A stretch of DNA of 20,052 nucleotides, from positions 1 through 20,052 of the IMG/VR virus record IMGVR_UViG_3300048930_000306; one strand, given 5' to 3'. Source of the stretch: a virus. The stretch's first letter is position 1. Each line of letters begins with the position of its first letter. Below, piece after piece: positions 1-7,909 of this stretch. Below the pieces are notes generated by a model. The model was given only the letters and a program-made list of their open reading frames with translations, did not search any database and was not told the origin of the DNA. The position numbers and the translations under genes were made by a program.

Positions 1-369
1 ATCTTCCGGGGTCAAGTCCTGCATCATCATCGAGTAGAGAATCTGGCCAGAGATGCTGCTGAAATCGCTGGACGTAATCGCCCCAGCGGCTTCATGCAAA
101 ATGTTGGTTGGACCCAATCGCGGGTCAAACAGCCGCACCAACTCCCGTCCATCTTTCACGAGCGACTCAAAGAGTTCGCGAATCGAGATGTCGGAACGGC
201 TGATCTCGCCTTTGTCGAGGGCGCTGACGAAACCTTCCCACCAGTTACGGTGTTTGGTGCTCGTGACCGTGACGTAGCGGCCATGGCTCAGCCGCATGGA
301 TTCGGCATACTTGGGGCTAGCTTCCCGCTTCAACAGCTCCAAGTCGCGGGCAATTTTGCTGAGTTGCAT
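1..369 (-). CDS. Major capsid protein, N-terminal part (cut by left edge)
   Basis: I translated 123 codons from the ATG at 369 to the window edge; the frame stays open and the C-terminus is missing. The start follows an AGGAG ribosome site about 9 bases upstream. The visible part contains FESLVKDGRELVRLFDP (about residues 66-82), then EAAGAITSSDFSSISGQILY (about 92-111). This pattern (DGRE, then EA-GA, then a serine/threonine-rich stretch and GQI-Y) resembles the N-terminus of a group of phage major capsid proteins known to me. Its position after portal, minor head protein, protease/scaffold and a beta-rich protein is where a major capsid gene is expected. The family call is from recall plus synteny, without a search. 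A capsid-associated structural protein is the alternative. Confidence 0.72.
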   Translation of the reverse strand, partial: MQLSKIARDLELLKREASPKYAESMRLSHGRYVTVTSTKHRNWWEGFVSALDKGEISRSDISIRELFESLVKDGRELVRLFDPRLGPTNILHEAAGAITSSDFSSISGQILYSMMMQDLTPED

Positions 370-414
370 GATCTATCTACTCCTAAAAATGAATTGAGCG
401 ATTCCCGCGGTTGG

Positions 415-1122
415 TTAGCGAACTTGCGCGGCGTAAGCCGTGTTGACGTAGGCGATAAAGTCGGCGGCATCATTGCTTTTGGTAATGACCCCGAAGTCCA
501 TTTCCGTTGCGGTTCCGAGCGTGATCGTGTGCATGATCACAGTGCCCGCAGAGTTCTTGAGCAACACGCCGTCGACCTTGGCCCGCACTTCAAACACGGT
601 GCTACTGCGTGGCGTGACTTCGATTTCGAGCACCTGGGGCGAGCCTGTCAGTGCCGAAGTGGTCGAAACACTGGCCGAAGCCGTGCCGTTGATTTCGGTG
701 TGCAAAGCCCAGACGGAAGTGTCGGGCAGCTTGTAGAGCAAGATCGCATCGGTCGCGGTCACAGCCCCGGTCGTGTCGGCCAGCGTTGTGGCAGCCAAGG
801 CATCGGCCCAACCGACGGCAATCATGCCGTCGTCGGTATCAACATCCGAGCCATCGACCTCGACGATTGCCTTCATGGCTTTGCTGGCCGTGAGCTTGAA
901 CAGTTCATTGGTCGTGGCAAGGACCGCGGCGTCATTAGCGGCGGTACAAAACAGTCGCATCCGTCCGCCACCCGACGATCCCTCGTGGGTCACGGTGCCG
1001 GTCCCCGCGACAGCAGCGGTCCACAGATCGCCGGTCACGTAGTAAGGGAACGTGTCGAGAATCTCGATTTGGTCGAGGGCTACAGTCAGTGCGTCGGGGA
1101 CTCGTAGTGCTTTGCTACCCAT
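415..1122 (-). CDS. Beta-rich structural protein, probable capsid decoration/accessory protein (235 aa)
   Basis: This 235-aa protein sits between the prohead protease/scaffold and the probable capsid gene, the usual place for a head-decoration or head-stabilising protein. An AAGGA ribosome site lies about 8 bases before the ATG at 1122. It has no signal peptide, membrane segment or cysteine pair (a single Cys near residue 59). Composition is rich in Ala, Thr, Val, Ser and Asp, with alternating hydrophobic stretches that suggest an all-beta, jelly-roll-like fold. The phrases VLEIEVTPRSSTVFEVRAKVDG and DFIAYVNTAYAAQ look like strands. I recognise no specific family. The role is inferred from position; it could also be a second capsid-surface or fibre protein. 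Confidence 0.6.
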   Translation of the reverse strand: MGSKALRVPDALTVALDQIEILDTFPYYVTGDLWTAAVAGTGTVTHEGSSGGGRMRLFCTAANDAAVLATTNELFKLTASKAMKAIVEVDGSDVDTDDGMIAVGWADALAATTLADTTGAVTATDAILLYKLPDTSVWALHTEINGTASASVSTTSALTGSPQVLEIEVTPRSSTVFEVRAKVDGVLLKNSAGTVIMHTITLGTATEMDFGVITKSNDAADFIAYVNTAYAAQVR

Positions 1123-1167
1123 GGTTATTTGTCCTTCGTTTTAGCGAGCGTGTCGCAAATGGTTTGT

Positions 1168-2238
1168 TTAGCGATAGCGGCGAGCAAAGCTGCCCGGTTG
1201 GGAAAAATCAAAATCAGCGTCACCCTCGGATTCCATGAGCGGCGGACTGTAGATCGGTCGTTCGCCACCCTCCTGAACGGGCCACGATTCAAGTAAAGCC
1301 TCGCGGTCGGCTTCGGCGGTGTTCGCCAATGCCTTCACGCGAATCTCGGTTGCCTCGCGGCCTGATTCCAAAAGCAAAGCCTTGGCTTTGAGCTGCGCGT
1401 TTTCGGATTCGAGCGCGGCCATCTTTTCTTTTTCCATGGGGTCTTCCTCGGGAGCGGGAGGATCGGCGGCGGGCGGTGCAGCCGGGGGGACGGCAGGCGC
1501 GGCGGCTTTGCCTTTGGCAAGCACGGTCATCAAGCCTTGAATGATTGCGGTGAGCGAATCGACAAGCTGCTGAGTAATCCCGGTATCACCAACGGGTGCG
1601 GGGTCTTCGCCCATATCGAACGCGCCGAGTTCGTAACCGCTCTCGGCCAGAGCTGCTGCGCTTTCCAGCAACACCTTGCGGGTCGTGCCTTCGGGCAGGG
1701 ATTCAGCGATTTGCTTGACGGTTTGTTTCTTTTTGGTTTTCATGGTCGACTCAAAAAATCCGTTGGTGGTCGCGGGGTCGCAAACTAAATCAACCGAGAA
1801 AACTTCGCGGATGGATTCGATGATTTCGGTGTCGCCGTCGATCTTCGATTCCCCATCGGCAACGTGGGAAAACCCCACGGCGTTAGGGAACTTTTCGGCG
1901 GCTTCAAGAATGCCCTCGAAATACTCGCCGGACTTGCGTAGGTGGGCGTCGGCAAAGATGCCCTTGCCTTCGACGTAGCGAGCGTTCTTGAACACGCCGC
2001 CCCAGGTTTCAAAACGTCGGTCTTCACCCATTTCCTTGCGGCCAGGGTGATTGAGGTGCATCTTGGTCTCCTCGTAGAGCCCGACGGCTTTCCTCATGGC
2101 TTCCGCTTTGTAGCGTCGGCCATTGCGGCTGTTTTCGCCCAAGAGCTTCACGCCGTAGATAACACCGCTCTCGCGGTCGATGCGCGGGCTGGCGTCGAGG
2201 TATTCGAGATACGTCGTTTCTTCAAAACGCTTGACCAT
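1168..2238 (-). CDS. Prohead maturation protease fused to scaffold
   Basis: The 356-aa protein has two parts. Residues about 1-165 match the pattern of T4 gp21-like/U9-S78-type prohead proteases: GENSRNGRRY (35-44), HLNHP with candidate catalytic His61 or His64, AVGFSH with candidate Ser124, and the SVDLVCDPATTNGFFES block (148-164). Residues about 166-356 look like scaffold: a lysine-rich start, a long Ala/Pro linker (about 245-265), a likely coiled coil (about 268-310) and an acidic tail ending FARRYR. It probably shapes the procapsid inside the head and then cleaves scaffold and perhaps capsid protein. Met166 (position 1743) could be an internal start for scaffold alone. The ATG at 2238 has only a weak, close AAGG upstream. 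Family from recalled motifs; catalytic residues are inferred. Confidence 0.8.
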   Translation of the reverse strand: MVKRFEETTYLEYLDASPRIDRESGVIYGVKLLGENSRNGRRYKAEAMRKAVGLYEETKMHLNHPGRKEMGEDRRFETWGGVFKNARYVEGKGIFADAHLRKSGEYFEGILEAAEKFPNAVGFSHVADGESKIDGDTEIIESIREVFSVDLVCDPATTNGFFESTMKTKKKQTVKQIAESLPEGTTRKVLLESAAALAESGYELGAFDMGEDPAPVGDTGITQQLVDSLTAIIQGLMTVLAKGKAAAPAVPPAAPPAADPPAPEEDPMEKEKMAALESENAQLKAKALLLESGREATEIRVKALANTAEADREALLESWPVQEGGERPIYSPPLMESEGDADFDFSQPGSFARRYR

Positions 2239-2283
2239 GCCTTAACGATAGGGCAATCATGGTCGTTTTCAGTCGTTGCTCTG

Positions 2284-2314
2284 GGGACTATCCCGCTAGG
2301 TACGGGACTATCCC
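2284..2314. repeat. Tandem 11-bp near-palindromes, 20-bp period
   Basis: The 11-mer GGGACTATCCC occurs twice, at 2284-2294 and 2304-2314, separated by 9 bases. Each copy is a GGGA/TCCC palindrome with a 3-base centre. The period of 20 bp is close to two helical turns. They lie in the 103-base gap before the protease/scaffold gene, with the nearer copy about 46 bases upstream of its start. This fits a dimeric regulator binding two sites on one DNA face, or two small RNA hairpins in a leader. I see no convincing promoter next to them. Confidence 0.6.
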
Positions 2315-2341
2315 GGCTGGGTAAGAGTTGTGGTATCCCAA

Positions 2342-2542
2342 TCACTCCACCCGATCCCGAGTCTTGTGACGAAACTTGCACTTAGGATTAGGACATTCAT
2401 AGCCCGCCAAGAGTGGGTCTGTTTTCGATGGATTGTCGCGATTCATCTTAAGATCGCAGTACGGGCAATAGGGGTAGCTCCGCACAAGGTATTTCACTAC
2501 CCGCAACAATACTTTCGGCTTCCGTTCCACGACTACACTCAC
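2342..2542 (-). CDS. Zinc-ribbon miniprotein (66 aa)
   Basis: This small protein has a basic N-terminus (residues 1-22) and a zinc-ribbon pattern: CPYC (26-29), a loop of about 20 residues, then CPNPKC (50-55). Its ATG at 2542 overlaps the stop of the Mu F-like gene as ATGA, so translation is coupled to head morphogenesis genes. It ends with a basic tail (HKTRDRVE). Function is unknown; binding zinc and possibly nucleic acid or another protein is an inference from the Cys pattern. Small zinc-binding proteins are common in phage genomes, but one inside the head module is less usual. Confidence 0.72.
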   Translation of the reverse strand: MSVVVERKPKVLLRVVKYLVRSYPYCPYCDLKMNRDNPSKTDPLLAGYECPNPKCKFRHKTRDRVE

Positions 2543-3255
2543 GCTGCTGCGCCTCCTGCGTTGGCTTTGTTGGCGTACTCAATTATGCACCGGCAATTCA
2601 CATGCGCCGGCGGCCCATCCGGGAACTGCTTCTCCCATTCCGGCCTTTCGGTACGGTGAAGCGGCTGGCAAATCGAACACACCTTGCCATCTCCCTCGGT
2701 GACCCATTGGTCTTCAAGCGACTTGCCGACGGTAATTGCCGTGCCTGCTTCTCCGCCTGCGGACTGCGCCCCGGTGGTCTCGGTCACTGCGACCGATTCC
2801 GCTCGGTCAGGTCCAAAGATTCGCGTTAGATCATCTTCGATTTCATTCCTTACAAGTGGCGTTTCCAACTCCGCCGCCCGACGTAGTTTGTCGGTCAGTG
2901 TGCCAAAGCGGTCCCGCGTCGTCGCCATGTAGCTAGCCGCCAATTCACTCGAACGTCGTCCGGCGTAAAACTCCGCTTGCCGATTGAGTAACTGCGAGGC
3001 GGTGCTATTCAGACCCTCTCCCGCAATATCACCGGAGGCGTGATAGTTTCCGCTCGCGAGAAACAACAGATACAACGCGACGGCTGATTGCTCGCGGGTT
3101 TCTTGTTCAACTTGCTGCCAGAACGACTCAGGGACGTTGGTGGGGTCGGGTGGATTGCCCAGCAGTTCGCGCAGTTCGGCACGGTGACGACTCGACAAGC
3201 GAGCGAGCCGCCTTGCGAAACTGGCCTCAAATTCCATTCGGTTAGGGAGTTCCAT
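2539..3255 (-). CDS. Mu F / SPP1 gp7-like minor head (head morphogenesis) protein
   Basis: This 238-aa protein carries hallmarks of the phage Mu F-like/SPP1 gp7 head morphogenesis family: the RAESVAVTETTGAQSAG segment (151-167), then KVCSICQPLH (191-200) and PPAHVNCRC (215-223), giving a C-x2-C ... H-x-N-C-x-C arrangement. The N-terminal two thirds is helical. Members are minor capsid proteins that bind portal and assist head assembly, and sometimes travel with the DNA. Placement directly after portal (with one small gene between) is the standard order. The ATG at 3255 overlaps the upstream gene by 14 bases; Met7 (3237) is an alternative that would leave a 4-base gap. It couples to the zinc-ribbon gene by ATGA. 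Confidence 0.85.
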   Translation of the reverse strand: MELPNRMEFEASFARRLARLSSRHRAELRELLGNPPDPTNVPESFWQQVEQETREQSAVALYLLFLASGNYHASGDIAGEGLNSTASQLLNRQAEFYAGRRSSELAASYMATTRDRFGTLTDKLRRAAELETPLVRNEIEDDLTRIFGPDRAESVAVTETTGAQSAGGEAGTAITVGKSLEDQWVTEGDGKVCSICQPLHRTERPEWEKQFPDGPPAHVNCRCIIEYANKANAGGAAA

Positions 3256-3439
3256 AGGTTAAAACAACCTGCTTTTCTTCACACACTTCCGTGCGAATGC
3301 GGACTAATTCGCTCGACCGCGATACATGAACGGCCTCAACAAAGGGATAGCGTTCCCCGTCCCTTACTGGCCTGCCAGCAATGATCTCGTAATTGTCGGG
3401 AACGTCTCTTATTGCTTCTCGTAATTCACCAACTGTCAT
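3242..3439 (-). CDS. Small hypothetical phage protein between portal and minor head gene (65 aa)
   Basis: I chose the ATG at 3439, one base after the portal stop; an in-frame GTG at 3448 overlapping the portal end is an alternative. The protein starts MTVGELREAIRDVPDNYEI, a pattern I recognise as common in small phage and bacterial proteins of unknown function (MTVGEL followed by a short helix, then beta strands). There is one cysteine and no membrane segment. It overlaps the downstream minor head gene by 14 bases. No function is assignable; its location suggests expression with head genes, but it need not be in the virion. Confidence 0.65.
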   Translation of the reverse strand: MTVGELREAIRDVPDNYEIIAGRPVRDGERYPFVEAVHVSRSSELVRIRTEVCEEKQVVLTYGTP

Positions 3440-3440
3440 T

Positions 3441-5099
3441 TCAATCACCGCTCTCCCGCATCGACTCCAAAATCGCCTTGGCTTCGTCGGTACTTTTCGC
3501 ACTCTCCAGTGCCGCACTCAAAGCCGCCACGCGGGTGTTCTGTGCCATCGTCGGCCCGCCGATCATCGCTGGCTCGCTAGCCGTCTTCGGTTCCCGTTCC
3601 CTCTCGTGCCGCTCTTCGTCGTAATCAAGGCCCAGCTCACCCGCCCAGGTCCGCTTACTCTTGACACCGTTACGATTGAGAATCTCATTCTCGCGGGCTT
3701 GCTTTTCTGAATCTTGGCTCGCCACATCGGGCAGCGTGACCTTGACCTGAATCAACGATTTGAGTTGCTTCATCGTCAGATTGCGGAAGCCGCTTTGACG
3801 CAAGCGAATCGCCAGGACTTTCCAGACAAGGCTTTCGACCATCATGCTGAAACTGCCTTGCTCAGCTTGGCGTGAACGCACAAACGATTCGTAAGCCATC
3901 GTGGCGGAATTGAGGTTGCTGTTGGAGGCATCGCCCGAAATCATAAATTCGGGAATGTTCTTATGGACGGCGATCATGCGGGCCACGAACTGCGCGACCT
4001 CCACGTAAACCGCACTCCGCAACTGACCCAGGGGTCCGACGGTCGCTTCCATGCCGCTGGGAATGTCTTTGACGGTCCCCGGCGAAGTGTGCTCGACGCT
4101 ACGATTGACGGCACCACTCTCGGTCGGGCGTTGATAGTTCGCCGAGGCATTGGCGGCCACCATGTTTTGAATCGAACTGCTAGTCGTGCCCGGTGCGTGC
4201 TGGCGAATCATCACGATGGCCGCCAGGATCGCCGCCCCCACCGCTGTATTCCGCTTGATTTTGTAAAGCATCTCCAGGTCATCAATGATCGGTTCATAGG
4301 AACCCCACCCGCGGCGAGCTTCCCGTCCGACGTTGATCTTGTAATGCTCCGCGCGTGAGGCGGGTAAGTAATCCCACTGCTCTCCCTCGTGATCGAATAC
4401 CGCGTGATAGCCAATCGGGCGCGTTACGTCATCACGGCGTAGCGTGTGGTTGTGATGAGTATGAACGCCCAGCCACCAGTGATTGAGCTTGTGGGCGCAA
4501 CCGAGGTGCCGCTCTAGTTCGCGTTTGTTCGCCGGTTCCAAGATGGCGTCGGGGTCGGTAAGTTCACACCGCACGTTCTCATCTTCGGGATAGAGAGTCG
4601 GTAGAACTTCCCCCTCAGTAAATGACTTGCGGTGCATCTCTTGATCGAGGCAGCCCACGAAATTGTTGTATTCAAGAAACGCATCAACTTCGGCTTGCGC
4701 AGCCTTAGCGAGTTCGCCAGCGTTCTTATTCTTGGGCGAGACTTCGACCGTACAGCCCTTGCCGATAACGTATTCGGTCAGTCGATCGCGCAGACCGATT
4801 GCGACGGGGAACATCGCTTCCATATTGCGGGCACGGGCGCGCATCCGGCGCAAGTCGTTGTTGTTTTCGTAAAGCGGACGATAGCGATCTTCGGTACGGT
4901 CGCGAATATCGGTGAAGAAATAGGGGGGCTTGTAATTGCCACCGCCGAAATCCTCGTAGGTGGGATATTGATTCCAGGGGACGCGCACCGGCAGCGGTGA
5001 TTCGAGCATGCGCAGCACGGCCTCGGCATGGGCCTCTTCGACCTTGGCTTGCATTTCTTCGAGGCGTTGCTTGGCGGGTTGTTGTTTGGCTTTGCTCAT
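3441..5099 (-). CDS. Portal protein (lambda-type)
   Basis: The 552-aa product has a usual portal length. Portal-like features are the NNDLRRMRARARNMEAMFPVA segment (79-99), the following VIGKGCTVEV strand, a central helical and wing region, and near residue 380 the stretch beginning HKNIPEFMISGD with SNLNSATMAYESF. This resembles lambda-family portals, where IPEYM-SGD-S-ANF-SA is typical. The protein forms the dodecameric ring at the special vertex through which DNA is packaged and ejected. The N-terminus is a charged coiled coil (about 5-35). ATG at 5099 overlaps the terminase stop as ATGA. The family is assigned from recalled motifs and the terL-portal-minor head order. Confidence 0.88.
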   Translation of the reverse strand: MSKAKQQPAKQRLEEMQAKVEEAHAEAVLRMLESPLPVRVPWNQYPTYEDFGGGNYKPPYFFTDIRDRTEDRYRPLYENNNDLRRMRARARNMEAMFPVAIGLRDRLTEYVIGKGCTVEVSPKNKNAGELAKAAQAEVDAFLEYNNFVGCLDQEMHRKSFTEGEVLPTLYPEDENVRCELTDPDAILEPANKRELERHLGCAHKLNHWWLGVHTHHNHTLRRDDVTRPIGYHAVFDHEGEQWDYLPASRAEHYKINVGREARRGWGSYEPIIDDLEMLYKIKRNTAVGAAILAAIVMIRQHAPGTTSSSIQNMVAANASANYQRPTESGAVNRSVEHTSPGTVKDIPSGMEATVGPLGQLRSAVYVEVAQFVARMIAVHKNIPEFMISGDASNSNLNSATMAYESFVRSRQAEQGSFSMMVESLVWKVLAIRLRQSGFRNLTMKQLKSLIQVKVTLPDVASQDSEKQARENEILNRNGVKSKRTWAGELGLDYDEERHEREREPKTASEPAMIGGPTMAQNTRVAALSAALESAKSTDEAKAILESMRESGD

Positions 5100-6514
5100 G
5101 TCGTCAATAACTCCTCTTCGGGTTGCTCGGCATAACCGCCCAGCATCTCTTCACAGAATCGAATCCCCATCTCCAGCGCATCCGGCCCGTCGTCGTGGAC
5201 CTGCGGAATTCCAAATTGCATCAACTGTTGCAGCAATAGTTCGCAGCCGGGCGTGCGTAAGAGCTTGATACGCCCCGCTCCCAGCAATGGACCCAGACAG
5301 CGAATCCGCACACGCTTATCGAGGTGGTTGTTGATACCGTAGGTGGTTCGCATGGAGATCCGCCGCGTCGACTGCATGGCTTGCTCGAATATCGGGCGCA
5401 GCATTTCTTGGAACTGATTAGTCTCGCAGCAGAAGAAATCGGGGTCGACCAATTCCATCCACTCCACGCCCTCGCTAACGATCCGGTCGATGGGCCTGCG
5501 GGCAATGTTCGCGTCGACGTAGTACGTCCCGTTGTGGCCTTTACAGACCGCCACAAACGCCGAGAAATCGGACTTGTTGCTCTTTCCCTTACTGGGATCG
5601 AGGGCGACAACCGTAATGAGCCGATCCACCGGCCATTCCGTGCACCAGATACTCTGAAAGTATTCCGGTGGCCACTCCGCCCCCTCGCTATCGACGATAT
5701 TCCAGTTGCCCCACAGAAGTCGTTGTTGTTCAACGTGCGGTAAGGCGAGAAGATTCGCCCGATAGCCGGGGTCTTTTGAAGTGAGGGCGGGGTTGTCGTC
5801 TAGTTTCGCGGCGATGAACGTCAGCGACTTGGGTTGGGATTCCGGGTAATCCTCTAACAACTCTTCACGGCTATTCGCCCAAATCAATTGTCCGCCGATA
5901 CGAATAAACCACCGCAACACCCCGGAACGCTCAGCAATCGGGTAGCCGGTCGAGGGTTCAATCCACCAGGAAATCAAACGAGCGACCCACGAACCCGCGT
6001 CGGGGTTGCAGGTGCAGCGCACATAGGGCGGGATGCCGCACGTTGAGCGGTTGCGGCTGAGCATGTACCAGAATTGACCTTCGGTGAAGCGTGTCAGCTC
6101 ATCGAAGCAAATCAGCGGACATTGTGCGCCCTGGTACTTGTGTTTGTCTTGTTCGTGCTCCAGGTGATCAAACTTCACCACGTTGTCGGCGTTTTGACCG
6201 TCACACGGGAATCGCCAGGCCAGATCGCCGATCCTCGCTTCTGCTCCCACCCGCGGATATATCTTTTCCGCCTCGGTCCACAGTCCGCCGACGTTCATCA
6301 CTTCCTTGGTGGTGCGGCGCAGAATGAGAGCGCTAAACCCTTTCACGCCCAGATTGCGAAGTGGTTCAAGCAGCAGCGCGTAGGACTTCCCGCCACCTGC
6401 CGCGCCGCCAAAGATGGCGATGTCGGCGCTGGTCGACAGGAATTGCTCCTGCGGTCCCGGTTGCGGTGCGATCCGCTCAATGTTGGCTGCTACCATTTCC
6501 GTTGGCGTGTCCAT
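5096..6514 (-). CDS. terL: Terminase large subunit
   Basis: The 472-aa protein has the two-domain layout of phage packaging motors. The ATPase half has a Walker A loop FGGAAGGGKS (35-44), Walker B LICFDE (134-139, Asp138 and Glu139) and a coupling-type motif CTCNPD (167-172). The RNase H-like nuclease half has Asp306 in VVALDPSKG, Glu364 in CCETNQF and Asp441-Asp445 in HDDGPDALEM, the expected metal-binding acidic residues. It pumps DNA into the prohead and cuts concatemers. The start at 6514 overlaps TerS by 38 bases; Met7 (6496) is possible. It couples to portal by ATGA. All key residues look intact. Confidence 0.95.
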   Translation of the reverse strand: MDTPTEMVAANIERIAPQPGPQEQFLSTSADIAIFGGAAGGGKSYALLLEPLRNLGVKGFSALILRRTTKEVMNVGGLWTEAEKIYPRVGAEARIGDLAWRFPCDGQNADNVVKFDHLEHEQDKHKYQGAQCPLICFDELTRFTEGQFWYMLSRNRSTCGIPPYVRCTCNPDAGSWVARLISWWIEPSTGYPIAERSGVLRWFIRIGGQLIWANSREELLEDYPESQPKSLTFIAAKLDDNPALTSKDPGYRANLLALPHVEQQRLLWGNWNIVDSEGAEWPPEYFQSIWCTEWPVDRLITVVALDPSKGKSNKSDFSAFVAVCKGHNGTYYVDANIARRPIDRIVSEGVEWMELVDPDFFCCETNQFQEMLRPIFEQAMQSTRRISMRTTYGINNHLDKRVRIRCLGPLLGAGRIKLLRTPGCELLLQQLMQFGIPQVHDDGPDALEMGIRFCEEMLGGYAEQPEEELLTT

Positions 6515-6902
6515 TCAGTTTGGGAATGATTTCGGGGTCGATGGTTGTGCGGTTGTTGTGTGGTAAGTAAACCTGAACGGCGACGGACTGACTGACCTCG
6601 TGTTTGTCGGCCACTTCTTTGTCGAGCATCTTATGCCGCTCGGCTTGGTCGAGCTTCGCAGCGGAAAGCAGCACATCCCACAAGCGTTTGACGGCGCGGG
6701 AGTCTTTGGCGTCAAGATTCAGGCCCAGCAGTTCGCCCGTCTTTTCGAGATACTCCTGAATCTTTTCTTGGCTCAAACATCCCAGCGAAAGCATCTTGGC
6801 GATATCCATGCAGTCGCGGCGCAAGTGACGTATCCCACCCGCCTGTTGCTGAGTGTGCGACAGCAGCTTGCTCGGATCGCTATGCCCGTTCGTTTCACTC
6901 AT
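6477..6902 (-). CDS. terS: Probable terminase small subunit
   Basis: This 141-aa mostly helical protein lies immediately upstream of terL and overlaps it, the classic position for the DNA-recognition subunit. The region RHLRRDCMDIAKMLSLGCLS (25-44) may be a helix-turn-helix-like part, followed by helices (45-95) fit for oligomerisation and a flexible Asn/Gly/His-rich C-terminus. The ATG at 6902 overlaps the upstream stop as ATGA. Sequence of small subunits is poorly conserved, so this call rests mainly on synteny, size and helicity. An unrelated regulator is the alternative. Confidence 0.7.
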   Translation of the reverse strand: MSETNGHSDPSKLLSHTQQQAGGIRHLRRDCMDIAKMLSLGCLSQEKIQEYLEKTGELLGLNLDAKDSRAVKRLWDVLLSAAKLDQAERHKMLDKEVADKHEVSQSVAVQVYLPHNNRTTIDPEIIPKLNGHANGNGSSQH

Positions 6903-7909
6903 TCCGGTTCCGCCTGCACTTCCACTTCGCCATAAACGGTCTTAGGTCCGCTCGCGTTCTGCGCGGTGACTTCGGTCTTAATCCAATGCGTCTCACCAGC
7001 TACAGCATCCGCCGCCACTTCAAACTCCACCTTGGGGACAGTCGCATCGTGGCCAATCGCAGGATCGGCTAACGTAATGTCGTCGGTTGCGGTCACAAGC
7101 TCGGGGTCGCCCTGTGCAGAGATAACTTTGCCTTGGGGGAGGATGGCGCGTACGTCGCAATTCCAGCCCGCCCGCCAGGTATCGCCGGGATGGACGATGA
7201 GCTTATTAGTGGAACGCCAAGTCCCGTCGCCGCTGCGGCGGAGGTTCCAAACGTGGTCCACGGGGTCTAGGTCGCGCGTGTCGCGTGTTCCCGCTCCCGC
7301 CGCTTCTGCCGCCGTCTCCGCCGCTTCCGCCGCCGCCTTAGCCGCAGCAATATCAGCGCTTAAGTTCGCACCCACAGGCTCACCAAGGAAAGACAACACC
7401 GTATCTCCACCAGTGAAGTTGCCGAGTTTCTCAGAGGCAGCATTCGCAGCTGTGGCAGCGAGATTGAGATTCGTGCTATTCGCGTCCATGTCCGCACGGG
7501 TGGCGGCTGCGATGGCTGCTGACGTCGGCGGTTGTGCCGTCAGCACTACGCCCACTCGCCAGGTCTTGTCCGTCGCGCCTGTCACACCTCCTACAGTGCC
7601 AACGACATGAGCGCGGTAGCTTTTGCCGACCTCGAAGCCATTGGCGGCCGAGAGCGTGATCGGCACTTCGTAAGAGCCATCGGAGTTGTCCTCGTCAACC
7701 AGAGTCATCGAGCCGCTCAGGCCCATGTACGTGCCGTCCTCGAAGATTCGGTACGTCGGAGCCGAGTCCGCATCAACGGCCGTCCCCGTGGCTGGGTCGT
7801 GCGTCGTCGCTGGGATACGAAGCACCGAGTCGATAGCTCGCGTTCCCAGGTCGCCAGCCACACAAGGCGCGACCAATACCAACCACACTAAGAACGAGAA
7901 GATTCTCAT
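6899..7909 (-). CDS. Sec-signal, fibre-like beta-rich protein with Ala-rich coiled coil (336 aa)
   Basis: The N-terminus is a clear Sec signal peptide: MR, then a hydrophobic run FSFLVWLVLVAP, with a likely cut after CVAG (about residue 19). Residues about 25-120 (RIPATTHDPATGTAVDADSA, then a YRIFEDG strand region) resemble a beta-sandwich module I recall from phage tail or fibre proteins that describe time- or value-like fields. Residues about 130-210 are Ala-rich with heptad character (AAAKAAAEAAETAAEAAGAG), likely a trimeric coiled coil. The C-terminal third is beta-rich. Fibre-like build plus a position next to packaging genes suggest a receptor-binding or surface protein, but an export signal is atypical for virion parts. 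It couples to TerS by ATGA. Confidence 0.65.
   Translation of the reverse strand: MRIFSFLVWLVLVAPCVAGDLGTRAIDSVLRIPATTHDPATGTAVDADSAPTYRIFEDGTYMGLSGSMTLVDEDNSDGSYEVPITLSAANGFEVGKSYRAHVVGTVGGVTGATDKTWRVGVVLTAQPPTSAAIAAATRADMDANSTNLNLAATAANAASEKLGNFTGGDTVLSFLGEPVGANLSADIAAAKAAAEAAETAAEAAGAGTRDTRDLDPVDHVWNLRRSGDGTWRSTNKLIVHPGDTWRAGWNCDVRAILPQGKVISAQGDPELVTATDDITLADPAIGHDATVPKVEFEVAADAVAGETHWIKTEVTAQNASGPKTVYGEVEVQAEPE

Noticed and set aside
94-1107. A 337-codon open frame on the plus strand
   Set aside because: It lies opposite the capsid and beta-rich structural genes, has a His/Arg/Gly-rich shadow composition and no known motif; the minus frames carry ribosome sites and recognisable sequence.
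2148-2381. A 77-codon minus frame with GTG start in the gap before the protease gene
   Set aside because: It overlaps the protease gene and the upstream zinc-ribbon gene, and reads through the palindromes as low-complexity sequence.
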